A stretch of DNA of 12,454 nt from positions 1-12,454 of the forward strand of contig LSSK01000360.1 in NCBI GenBank assembly GCA_001969505.1, written 5' to 3'. Both the position numbers and the translations under genes were made by a program. This document shows, in pieces, positions 1 through 8,989 of the stretch. This DNA is from Zancudomyces culisetae (taxonomy: Eukaryota > Kickxellomycota > Harpellomycetes > Harpellales > Legeriomycetaceae). How positions within the stretch are numbered: position 1 is the first letter of the stretch; every line of letters starts with the position of its first letter. Below the pieces are notes generated by a model. It saw only the letters and a list, made by a program, of their open reading frames with translations, made no database searches and had not been told where the DNA came from.

Positions 1-303
1 CATGACAATGATCCTAAACATACCGCAAAGTTAGTTACCAGCTGGCTTGAAAACCAGGAATAAAATACATTGGACTGGCCGCCACAATCTCCAGACTTAA
101 ACCCAATCGAAACTATATGGGCAATCATCAAAAGACGATTAAATAGATACAGTGAACCTCCGTCCGGGATGATCGAATTATGGGAGCGAATAGAAACGGA
201 ATGGAATTTAATTTCAGTGTAAACAATACTTGGTCTTATAGATAGTATGTCCTAAAGAGTTGAGGCAGTTATCATGTCTAAAGGAAGGTGGACAGAATTT
301 TAA
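1..303 (+). pseudogene. Tc1/mariner transposase, C-terminal remnant (copy 1)
   Basis: This is the last ~100 codons of a DD34E transposase, the enzyme that cuts and rejoins transposon ends at TA targets in the nucleus; the 5' part lies outside the window. Frame 1 opens with HDNDPKHTAK, whose first Asp (codon at 4-6) is the second catalytic acidic residue. It continues to DWPPQSPDLNPIE, whose Glu (109-111) is the third. The 34 residues between them match the Tc1 subclass. Downstream IKRRL and LWERIETEWN are typical of the family C-terminus. The frame is dead: in-frame stops lie at 61-63, 220-222 and 253-255 before the natural end at 301-303. The protein clearly differs from copy 2 at 2595-3591, so it is another subfamily. 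Family assignment is firm; the lost function is read directly from the stops. Confidence 0.9.
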
Positions 304-526
304 AGTTTTATTTGAAATATTCCATACATTGTCTCATTATTTAATTTTTTTTATATGTCAATTTCTTAATGAATTTATATCCAATATTAATATTGGTAAT
401 AAAAATTAAATTATATCATATGTGCATTATATGATATAATAATCATTTATTTCTGAATATCATTGTGCAAGATATTAGACTTAAAAAATATATTTCAATA
501 TTTTGAGACAATTTTAGTACTTACTG
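304..526 (+). repeat. Right terminal inverted repeat of Tc1 copy 1 (~223 bp)
   Basis: The reverse complement begins CAGTAAGTACTAAAATTGTC and aligns, nearly without gaps, to 11861-12082 at the other end of the window. Counting by eye, 39 of the first 50 positions match, including the flanking TA. The similarity runs all the way to the transposase stop codon, so there is almost no separate 3' untranslated region. It contains an outer TGAGAC (504-509) and an inner GTCTCA (331-336), which are the same motif in opposite orientation. These are candidate transposase-binding sites, by inference. Confidence 0.8.
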
Positions 527-528
527 TA

Positions 529-904
529 TATGTTATATCTGTATTTTAGCGCAATACTATGTCAATATATACAATTTTATACGATACGTAATATTAATAA
601 AGTGTAACTATACAACTGAAATTAATAATCATAATATATAACTTTTTTACACACTATATTAACTAATTTATTTATTTTCTATGTTTGAAATTTAGTGGAA
701 TTAGATACCAATATTGTACACAATATTTTAGATATTAATTAATTAACATACAGTAAATTTATAAAAGTTATTATTAATTATACTAATTTAAACTAACAGA
801 AATATATAATTTAATAGTGTATAATACCTTTATATTGTATAACAATATTGACAAAATTATTCGTTCATGAAAAGGATTTGTATCACCTTTTTTACAATTA
901 ATTT
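529..904. other. AT-rich stretch without a gene
   Basis: This stretch lies between the end of Tc1 copy 1 and the probable gypsy LTR. It is made of short A/T runs with many stops in all frames. I see no motif, hairpin or coding trace that I can defend. Confidence 0.6.
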
Positions 905-1182
905 TGTTATGAATATTAATATACAAATTGAAATTTTAATAAAACTAAATATAATAAACTATAAAGTATACATATTATTATACACAATATTAATGATGAT
1001 ACATTTATTATTGATCATTGTATCAATATTAATATTTTAAACTAATTATTAAATAATAATTTAATCTTTTAAACTAATAATTAATTAATATTAATGATAT
1101 GAAATGTGTATCATTAATATAAATTATTACCATATTGTATTTTAATAATCAATATTGTTATGATACATGTGTATTCATAACA
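905..1182 (-). repeat. Probable 3' LTR of the gypsy element (278 bp)
   Basis: On the - strand the LTR starts TGTTATGAATAC directly after the polypurine tract. That end (1182) is well supported. For the other end I chose 905 because the + strand there reads TGTTATGAATATT. This gives an LTR bounded by matching inverted ends (TGTTATGAATA...TATTCATAACA) with the usual TG...CA termini. No second LTR is in the window, so the distal boundary and the target duplication cannot be confirmed. The interior is AT-rich, with repeated ATTAATAT and GATACA words. Confidence 0.5.
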
Positions 1183-1185
1183 CTA

Positions 1186-1196
1186 CCCCCCCTCTT
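1186..1196 (-). promoter_or_regulatory. Polypurine tract (plus-strand DNA primer) of the gypsy element
   Basis: The - strand reads AAGAGGGGGGG, then TAG and the LTR start TGTTATG. A purine run immediately upstream of a TG-starting LTR is the standard RNase H-resistant primer for second-strand synthesis in LTR retrotransposons. It is the only C/G homopolymer of this length in an otherwise AT-rich region. It also sits about 20 bases past the chromodomain stop, as expected. Confidence 0.8.
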
Positions 1197-1216
1197 AAGG
1201 TTACTTACAGATGTTT

Positions 1217-1483
1217 TTATTCAGATTCGCGTTCGTTTTCGATCTTGCTGAGCCAAAATTCTTGTATTTTTTTATGAGCGTTAACATCCTGTTCACGCTC
1301 CCAACTTCTTTCTTCTGGTCCGTATCCTTCGTAATCGATGAGATAATATGTTGTACCATCAATTTCTTTTGTATCCAAAATTTTATTTACCACATATTCA
1401 ATTTCATTATTGATGATTACAGGTGATGGGGGTCTGATGTCTGGTCGTATCACTAATTCTGATGTGTGATATTTTTCTAGCAA
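1217..1483 (-). pseudogene. Chromodomain at the C-terminus of gypsy integrase (remnant)
   Basis: This 88-codon open segment starts inside the integrase tail at LEKYHTSELV and ends at the natural stop (1217-1219). About residues 29-78 form a chromodomain: EYVVNKILDT, then TYYLIDYEGYGPEERSWE and a final helix with IQEFW. The aromatic and acidic residues expected of the chromodomain cage and strand are visible (Y30, Y46-Y47 and the W of SWE). In chromoviruses this domain binds histone marks such as methylated H3K9 and steers insertion into heterochromatin; that role is family knowledge. The segment is out of frame with the integrase upstream because of a one-base loss near 1483. The TTG that opens it is an internal Leu codon, not a real start. 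Confidence 0.9.
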
Positions 1484-2345
1484 TGATCATGAAATACTGG
1501 ATGTATCTTCATGTTTGGTGGTAATTGTAATTTGAATGTAAATCATTAATCTTGCTTATAATTTTGTATGGACCAATCTTAATGTTATCCAGTTTGTTGG
1601 AGGGTCTGACAGTTTGTGTATTTTTTCGTATTAGCCATACCTTATCACCTATTTTGAACTTTGGATGTCGTTTTCACTTCCTATCAGCAAACTTTTTTCC
1701 AGTTTTAATAGCATTTTGTAGTATTTTTTTGATGTCGTCGTGATGTTTTTTCAGTTCATTTACACGGTTTTCAGCACTTGGTAATAACACTATTGTTGGT
1801 ATTTGTGGTGAAAATGAAGTATCATAACCGTATAATGCATTAAATGGTGACATCTTTATTGCACTGTGATAAGCATTACTGTATGAATATTCAGCTAATG
1901 GAAGTAGTTTGCACCAGTTATCTTGCATATAATCACTGTAACACATCAAATAATGCTCCAATGTTTGATTAGTACGCTCAGTTTGACCATTAGTTTCAGG
2001 GTGATAAGCAATAGAAAGTATTATTTTTACGTTTAATAGTTCGTAAAAACGCTTCCAAAACTTGCTTATAAACTGAGATCCTCTATCAGCAATGATTTCA
2101 TCAGGTGTACCATGTAGTTTACAAACATTTTTAATGTATGCAGTAACAGTTTCGGGTGAAGTCGGTAGCTTTTTAAATGGTATAAAGTGAGCCATTTTAG
2201 TATATCTATCAACAATAACCATTATTGTTGTATACCCATTTGACTTTGGTAAATCTGTAATGAAGTCCATAGTTATATATTTTTATGGTCCAGATGCTAT
2301 AGGTAACGGACGAAGCAATATATACTGTTTATGTCTGTAAATTTT
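1484..2345 (-). pseudogene. Ty3/gypsy integrase catalytic core and C-terminal domain (remnant)
   Basis: This is the 3' part of pol. The integrase joins retrotransposon cDNA to host DNA. The DDE residues are all visible: Asp of MDFITDLP, Asp of IADRGSQF, and Glu of HPETNGQTERTNQ. They are followed by LPLAEYSYSNAYHSAI and the conserved NALYGYD. The GPF/Y-like C-terminal segment appears as [13 protein letters not shown] and KIGPYKI. Upstream of the Met at 2270 the frame still reads RPLPIASGP, the usual lead into the core, but a stop at 2283-2285 replaces the expected Trp. Other lesions are a stop at 1674-1676 and one-base frame changes near 1537 and 1483. The reading fades at about 2345, next to Tc1 copy 2. 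It is nonfunctional despite intact catalytic residues. Confidence 0.9.
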
Positions 2346-2357
2346 TTATTTGACAAA

Positions 2358-2575
2358 CAGTGACTCAAAAAATTGTTCAAATGTTTTTGATGTTGATTCA
2401 TATTTTAGTAAATAGCACATTTACTATATCGTATCAAATATATTTTACAAATATTATACATCTATATACCATGTTTTATTTATCGAATTTTCAGATACTT
2501 GAACCAGCCAATCAACTATGGTTATACTTTTTGTAATAATATTTATTTGAACAATATTTTTGTTAATAATAAAAA
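2358..2575 (+). repeat. Left terminal inverted repeat of Tc1 copy 2 (~215 bp)
   Basis: It aligns with the reverse complement of 3725-3943. The best blocks are TTGTTCAAATGTTTTTGATG at 2373-2392 and AATATTTATTT near 2538-2548. An outer ATTGTTCAAAT (2372-2382) is repeated inverted as ATTTGAACAAT (2545-2555). The inner edge is approximate because similarity fades into AT-rich sequence before the transposase stop at 2595. Confidence 0.75.
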
Positions 2576-2594
2576 AATAATAAACTTAATTAAA

Positions 2595-3591
2595 CTAGTA
2601 TTTAGTATATCCACCCCTGGCTTTCAATATGCATTAATTCTTGATGGCATGCTACTGATTAGCGACATACACTCGTCACGAGATATATTATTCCACTCGT
2701 CTTGTACGCGGTCCCAAAGTTTGTATATCCCTTTTGGTGCATTTTCGTGATTTGACAGCCGTCTTTTCAAATTGACCCATATATGTTCAATTGGATTTAG
2801 GTCAGGTGACTGCGCTGGCCAGTCAAGCATCTGAATTATGTTATTTTGCAAACAGGCTTTTGTGATTTTCGCGGTGTGTTTGGGATCGTTATTACTGAAA
2901 AATCGTACTTTCCCTGTCTAAGTCGTACCACTCTATTGGTTTTACCTGTTCGTCTTCAGAATATCACAGTACAATTTTGCATTAAGTTCGCAATCAATTT
3001 TAGTAATATATCCTGGGCCTTCTGATGTCATGCATCCATACATCATGATTGAAGCTCCATCATATTTTATAGTTTTTTTAACATGATTCAGTTTTAACTG
3101 GCTCCCTTGTTTTTTCCAGCACCACATGCGCCCATCTGACCCAAATCTGTTAATTGTAGTCTCGTCAGACCATATCACACGTTTCCAGATTACTGCAGTC
3201 CAATGCTGATATTTTTTAGCAAATGCAAGTCGTTGTTTAATATGGCCTAATTTTAGCATAGGTTTTTTGACCTTAGGTTTTGCACTTAAACCATTTATAT
3301 TCAAGCTATTTCGCACTGTTTGAGGAGCCACAGATACAAGGACATTATCCTTGAGAAATTTTGTAGCGTCTGTCGCTGTATCAAATTGTCCAGACGTAAT
3401 TTTCCGAATTATTAATCGCTCAATTGCTTTTGTCAATTTAATTGGGCTGCCATGTGATAAATTTTTTATTGATGGACAATATTTATTAGTATGTATATTG
3501 TCCTTTTACTAATAGTTCGTTTAGATGCAAATTGGCTATATGAGAAGCCATTATCCAGCAGATTATTACAATTTTTAATATTTATAGATAT
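2595..3591 (-). pseudogene. Tc1/mariner DD34E transposase, frameshifted (copy 2)
   Basis: Reconstructing the frame by eye gives about 330 codons, the usual Tc1 length. The N-terminal helix-turn-helix trace (LLDNGFSYSQ, then TISKRTIY) is near 3490-3565, and a basic linker SPIKL lies near 3435-3450. The first catalytic Asp is in VIWSDETTINRFGSDGR (codon 3164-3166). The C-terminal part has NDPKHTAK, LDWPAQSPDLNPIE (Glu codon 2786-2788) and IWVNLKRRL. It ends GGYTKY before a stop at 2595-2597. Breaks are frame changes near 3480, 2955, 2891 and 2624, and a stop at 2892-2894. The change at 2891 removes about two bases exactly where the second catalytic Asp should be, so the enzyme is dead. The start is uncertain: 3589-3591 is ATA where ATG would be expected. 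The Met-like codon at 3434-3436 is an internal TTG. Confidence 0.9.
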
Positions 3592-3724
3592 AGTTTTTTC
3601 AGCGTATGTAAAATGATTAAAATATATAATCTTTCATAATGAATTGTTTAGAGAATTTTATGTTAAATCTACAATCAAAAGTATTACAAATAATATCCAA
3701 CAATATATATATATTTTCATAAAA

Positions 3725-3943
3725 ATATAAATTAATACAAAATTACTAAGTTTTTTAAATAAATATTGTTACAATTAAAATATCTTTTATATATTAGCTG
3801 GTGTAATTAATTTCAAAATTTAATTGATATGTAATTATATGATGTAAATATTGTAAAATTGATAGTGATGAATATAGTTTATGTGAGATATACTAATTTT
3901 TGAATGAACATCAAAAACATTTGAACAATATTATGCGTCAATA
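3725..3943 (-). repeat. Right terminal inverted repeat of Tc1 copy 2 (~219 bp)
   Basis: This is the reverse complement partner of 2358-2575. The outer motif ATTTGAACAAT is intact at 3919-3929. The inner partner expected at about 3748-3760 is degraded to a T-rich run. The end itself overlaps a small dyad, CGTCA at 3936-3940 with TGACG at 3950-3954, which crosses the element boundary. Confidence 0.7.
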
Positions 3944-4689
3944 ATATAATGACGACAATATAATAAATTCTACATATTGAGATACACATATATTTATTAA
4001 AATCATATATATATATGATGATACAACATAGTACATGGATATCTCAATTATTTTATTTGTAACAATTTTATTATAATATGTTATATATTAGGTATAAAAT
4101 ATAACATAAATTTATTGTATAATTGAGTTTTGATTGTATCTGATAACATTTCATATGATAATTAATAACATATGCATCAAATTTGTCCGAAACAGCAATA
4201 TATTTTATAATATTTACAATTATATTCTTTTATATTACTGCAATTATATTGTATTTGTCATGATTATCTATTTCAAATATATATATATAATTAAATGTAC
4301 TATCATTGCAAAATTATTGTTATGTAACACAATGATATTCATAATTTTACCATTAATATGACCGAATATAATATTGTTATTAATTTACATATATTTTAAA
4401 TGTGTAAAGTGTTAAATTAATTAGAATATACACAATGTGTAATATACAGTATAAAAAACAATTATATTCTATGACATATATTCTAATAATAATTTTTTTA
4501 TTAAAGATATGATATCATATAATAATATTTATATAAATTATAAGTTCTACTGTATCTAATAGTGCTACATGCTAAATTATAATTCAATGAATTTTTAACG
4601 ATTATCTCATTTCAAACAGTATTAGATTTTTTAAATTGTAAGAAACGTAAATATATAATTATATTTAGATATGAATTTGTAACATTGAT

Positions 4690-4930
4690 AAGTACACCCA
4701 CATAATCCAGCATCATTATCAGTAGCTTTTATTTATAAATGTATGGATAACTTCCGTTCTCATGGAGTAGCCGGAAAGTGATTGTCACTACTATTAACGT
4801 ATATGCCCAATTACAGTAGAGGTTCTATGATACGAATATATATTGGGATAAGTTAGTATCATGTCAAGATGATATTTTATAAGGATGTGATGTGCAAAAA
4901 TTAGCTGTATTATCGAAATAGATTGATGTG
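4690..4930. other. Small GC-richer island in the AT tract, with two short hairpins
   Basis: Composition rises visibly here compared with both sides. ACTTCCG (4750-4756) can pair with CGGAAAGT (4772-4779) with one bulged base. AGTGA/TCACT (4777-4781 and 4785-4789) forms a tight second hairpin with a three-base loop. No frame is open and no protein motif is readable. It may be the last visible part of an old repeat or a structured noncoding element. I do not recognise it. Confidence 0.35.
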
Positions 4931-5953
4931 TATTAAATTTACATTTTTGGTATGTATAATATATTATAATTATTTTGATGAAATTTATTTAGAATACTTT
5001 GATGAAATTTTTATTATATAATGTAAATTATCGTTGATAATTATTCGTCAATTATTATTATCATATATATATTATTATATATATACAATAGCATATAATA
5101 TATATATTATTAGGTTATATATATTAACGTATTTAGGTCATATATAATTGTTTTGAAAATATATAAGAAATCATAATAATATTTTTTTTAAATAAGTGAT
5201 TAATAATAATATATATATATCCAATTTATATTATATCATTTTTATGGTTGTGTTTAATAAACTCCATATTTTGTAATAATGTAATTACTGTTATATGGTA
5301 AATATATGAATTGTTATTATTTGATTTATATCATATACAATGTTCCGTAAACATATTTGACGAAAAATCGTTGTGTGGTAATTTTATCATATATATATAA
5401 TATCCACACAATTATTATGGTGCATGCATATGACCGTTAATATAATATAATTATTTGATTATGATAATGATTATAAATTTTGATTCCGATTTGTAGCTAT
5501 ACTAATAGAATTGCAATAAAATTAAATTATATTATATGATATTTTATTTTATATACGTAAATCCACATAGTTAATTGAATTAACATATTATATTTTACAT
5601 TCATATGATTAATAAAGCAATGTTATTATATCGATTTGCAATAACTTAGATTACAATATATAAAATATAATTTGCATTGCACATATAAAATGGCTATGTG
5701 TATTATGATTATTCATTATATATATCTATTTCATAAAACATTCATAATTTTATAAAGTTAGTAATTTTATCAATTCAATCATACATATATATTAATCTAA
5801 ATATAAAAATATATATAAATAATGTACATATTGTATTATAATATATATATACTTGTAAACGTCATATTTATTTTATATTATTATTTACATACATATTATA
5901 CCATAATAATATATACTGTATTTATATGGCAAAATTATATATAAATATTAATT

Positions 5954-5984
5954 AATTGATTCATATATGCCATATGAATCAATT
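5954..5984. repeat. Perfect 13-bp inverted repeat with 5-base spacer
   Basis: AATTGATTCATAT (5954-5966) and ATATGAATCAATT (5972-5984) are exact reverse complements around ATGCC. Each arm contains a G and a C, so it is less likely to be a by-product of A/T richness. It could be a protein-binding dyad, a hairpin or the remnant of a small inverted-repeat element. No neighbour helps to choose. Confidence 0.6.
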
Positions 5985-8900
5985 TTAGTTTATATACATA
6001 ATAATAATATAATTTACTTTCATAATAATATTTAAAATACAAGTGTCAATAAATACAATGAATAAGAAATAGTCTATTGTATATATATATATAATAATAG
6101 TATTAAAAGTATCATGATAATATATAATATGTATTCATTATATAATAAAATCATTCGTACTTTAATAATTTATATAAAATAATATTACATACACATAATT
6201 GATATATATTATATATCATTATTAATAATATAGAATATTATTTATATTGATAGTTATATATTCGTCAATGGTATACCACAATAATATCATATATATAAAT
6301 AATATAAATATTTTTGATATATCAATATACAATTTGTATCGTCAATTATATATAATTATAATTAATGAATGATATATTATGTATTGAATTATAATTATAT
6401 TTGATTGATAAAAAAATAAAATTTTATATATAAATGATATGAAATATACAGTTTTAGTCTTTCATGTATATATAAATAAGATATATATTATGTTAATACA
6501 CAACAATATCGCTAGCATACATTCTAATAATATTGGATAAATTTTAATATAAATATAATTCAATATTTTTTTTGCAGCAGGATATACATAATTTTTAATA
6601 ATAATTAAAATTATAAATTATTATATATACGATGATTATATAATGAAATAAACATAATATATTGTATCAATAATATAAATATTATTTATGTTATATATTA
6701 AAAATATTAATATTTTGATATGTTTTATAATTTGTATTAAATATATATAAATATATATGCGATAATAGAAAATTTAAAATTATATGATATATACATAGTT
6801 ACATGTTTGTTGAGTATATTTAACATACATTGTTTATTACAGTATTTAATACGAATAGATATTTATAAAATATAATTGAAATATTATGTATAATATAAAT
6901 TAGTTTTAAATCCATATAATATGGGATATTATCACAATAATGATATTAATTTTAATATATATAAATAATATCATACCCATCGGTCAGTTATATAAGTTTA
7001 ACTTTTTATAATGTTAACATTAATTTACATAATACAAGGAATTATGTTTGACATATCTATTAATATATATCATACCTAATATTTGTATAATATTATTAAT
7101 TTAATTTGTAAATTGATATATGATTATGCATTTAAAAATATCAATATAATATATGAAAATATAATTAATTTGTTATAGTGAGCTCAATATTAATGCAGTA
7201 TATAAATTGACCCATATCAATATAATGTATATAAAATAATAATATAAAGTTTTATATGTATATACTATTTTACTTTATGTATTATATAATATAACGATAA
7301 ATTATTTTAAACAGTATATCATATATATGTTACATATACATAGCCGTATGATTGACAAAATTATTTTAAACATTTATATGCTATTTCTATTATAATCATT
7401 TAATATATATAAATAAATTAAATGTTTGTTATAATAATTTTTAGATATTGTATTATAAAACATATAATATTATATATAATATAATATAAAATTTATAATC
7501 CATTATTAATGTATTAGGATAATACAATATATAAAAAATATATTATATAATACCAATAAAATTCGTACAACGGATCAAATATATCATTCAAATGAACTAT
7601 CTGCATAATATTTGTATTTCGAATAAAATGTACATAGTACATATCAATTATAATTTATTTATATATATTTATATTGTATTATAAATGAAAATTATATTGA
7701 TTTATTTTAAAGATACTAATAAAATGTATTTTTATATATTAAATTAACAAATAAATTAATAATGTACGATATAATACAATTTGCATACATTTATATATTA
7801 AATACTACATATTGTAAGTAATATTTTAATAGATGTATATTAAAGATATCTCACATGCATCTATTATAATATATATCGCTAATAATATATTAATTGACAA
7901 TATATCGAAATGTTATATATGATATGACTTTTTACATCCAATATTTTGTTAAATATATAGTATATATCCATTATCGATATATTATTCAATAGAATTTTAT
8001 AAACAATCAACAATATGAACAAATTATACATGAATTTGTCCTACACACTAATTGATTATTATAACATATATATTGCAATATATAAATGATACATATATAT
8101 TACATATAAATCGAATGTTAACATCACATTTAAGTAATGTTACAATAGTAAATATATATGATATCATAATTTCAAAAAATAAGTGAGTAATGTGAATTGT
8201 TAAACAATATGAATGTACAATATCAGTATACTATTCTATATAATTGGAAGTATATATTATATATAAATGTTAAATATATTTAAATCATATATATATTATT
8301 TATAGATGGGTTATTATTAATTATAATATCAAAATATTTGGTAAATGAATGTATGAAAAATACATTATATCCTATATATTTTTATATTTAATTATTAATC
8401 ATCATAAGTATGTTTAAATTTTATATATAAACCATAACATATCTGATATTACCATCAAATATATGCATATGATATAAATTAATATTTAAACGTAAATATA
8501 CTCTAATTTATGGATTAACATACAAGTGTAAATATGATAAGCAGCTTTATATCATTGTATTAAATTTGTATTTTAATCCACTATACAATATATTGTATAT
8601 TAATTTTGCAACTAACTGTATGTACATGATAATATATAAGTATAATTAAATTTAGCACAAATATACACATTTATAATACACTATTTAACAACAATAATAT
8701 ATAATTATATATACATATATTTAAAATTAGTTGTATTTTATTACAATATACTTATAAAATAATGTTGATATGCATATTATATATAATATAATGTTAATAA
8801 TGATAACGTACATGTTGATGTGAATCAATCCATTTAAAAATATTCATATTGAATGTAATAATATACCATTATTACATATATATTAATCGTAAATTATGAA

Positions 8901-8989
8901 TATAAAAATTACAATTATATATTTATCAACTTATATGTTATGGTTTATGTTCAATAAAATGCAATATTAATAAATTATTCTCGAGCTTT

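Larger units (their letters stand above)
1..526 (+). mobile_element. Tc1/mariner element copy 1, 3' part, ending at a TA target site
   Basis: The transposase remnant is followed directly by a terminal inverted repeat whose last bases are ACTTACTG (519-526). A TA at 527-528 follows, the expected duplicated target of this superfamily. The left end is outside the window. The terminal repeat aligns with the start of copy 3 (11861 onward), so copies 1 and 3 belong to one family although they lie more than 11 kb apart. Confidence 0.85.
905..2357 (-). mobile_element. Ty3/gypsy chromovirus retrotransposon, 3' part, decayed
   Basis: Read on the - strand this is the ordered 3' end of an LTR retrotransposon: integrase zinc-linker and catalytic core, integrase C-terminal domain, chromodomain, stop, polypurine tract, then a TG-starting LTR. 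Gag, protease, reverse transcriptase, RNase H and the 5' LTR are absent. The readable protein stops within about 15 bases of the left end of Tc1 copy 2 at 2358, so the gypsy element was probably interrupted there. I could not find the missing part to the right of 3943. The chromodomain places it among chromoviruses, which are typical of fungi and also occur in plants and some vertebrates. Confidence 0.85.
2358..3943 (-). mobile_element. Tc1/mariner element copy 2, complete but inactive (1586 bp)
   Basis: The element has both ends and a transposase pseudogene on the - strand, and its length is normal for Tc1 elements. The left end starts CAGTGACTCAAAA. The right end, read on the opposite strand, aligns to it without gaps, with 16 of the first 21 positions matching. 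The flanking dinucleotides are AA (2356-2357) and AT (3944-3945) rather than TA, so the target duplication has mutated or the ends are off by a base or two. It probably inserted into the gypsy element, whose codons run up to about 2345. Confidence 0.85.

Noticed and set aside
1211-1743. Hydrophobic open frames on the + strand (1211-1426, 1552-1743).
   Set aside because: They are antisense to the recognised integrase and chromodomain codons. The same holds for 2499-2750 over Tc1 copy 2 and 12180-12368 against copy 3.
4134-4361. A 75-codon open frame on the + strand in the AT tract.
   Set aside because: Its Ile/Tyr/Asn-rich composition is what random AT-rich DNA gives, and it has no start context, domain or conserved neighbour.
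4736-4845. A possible tRNA, suggested by hairpins and a GGTTC word.
   Set aside because: There is no complementary T-stem, no acceptor stem and no anticodon arm with correct spacing.
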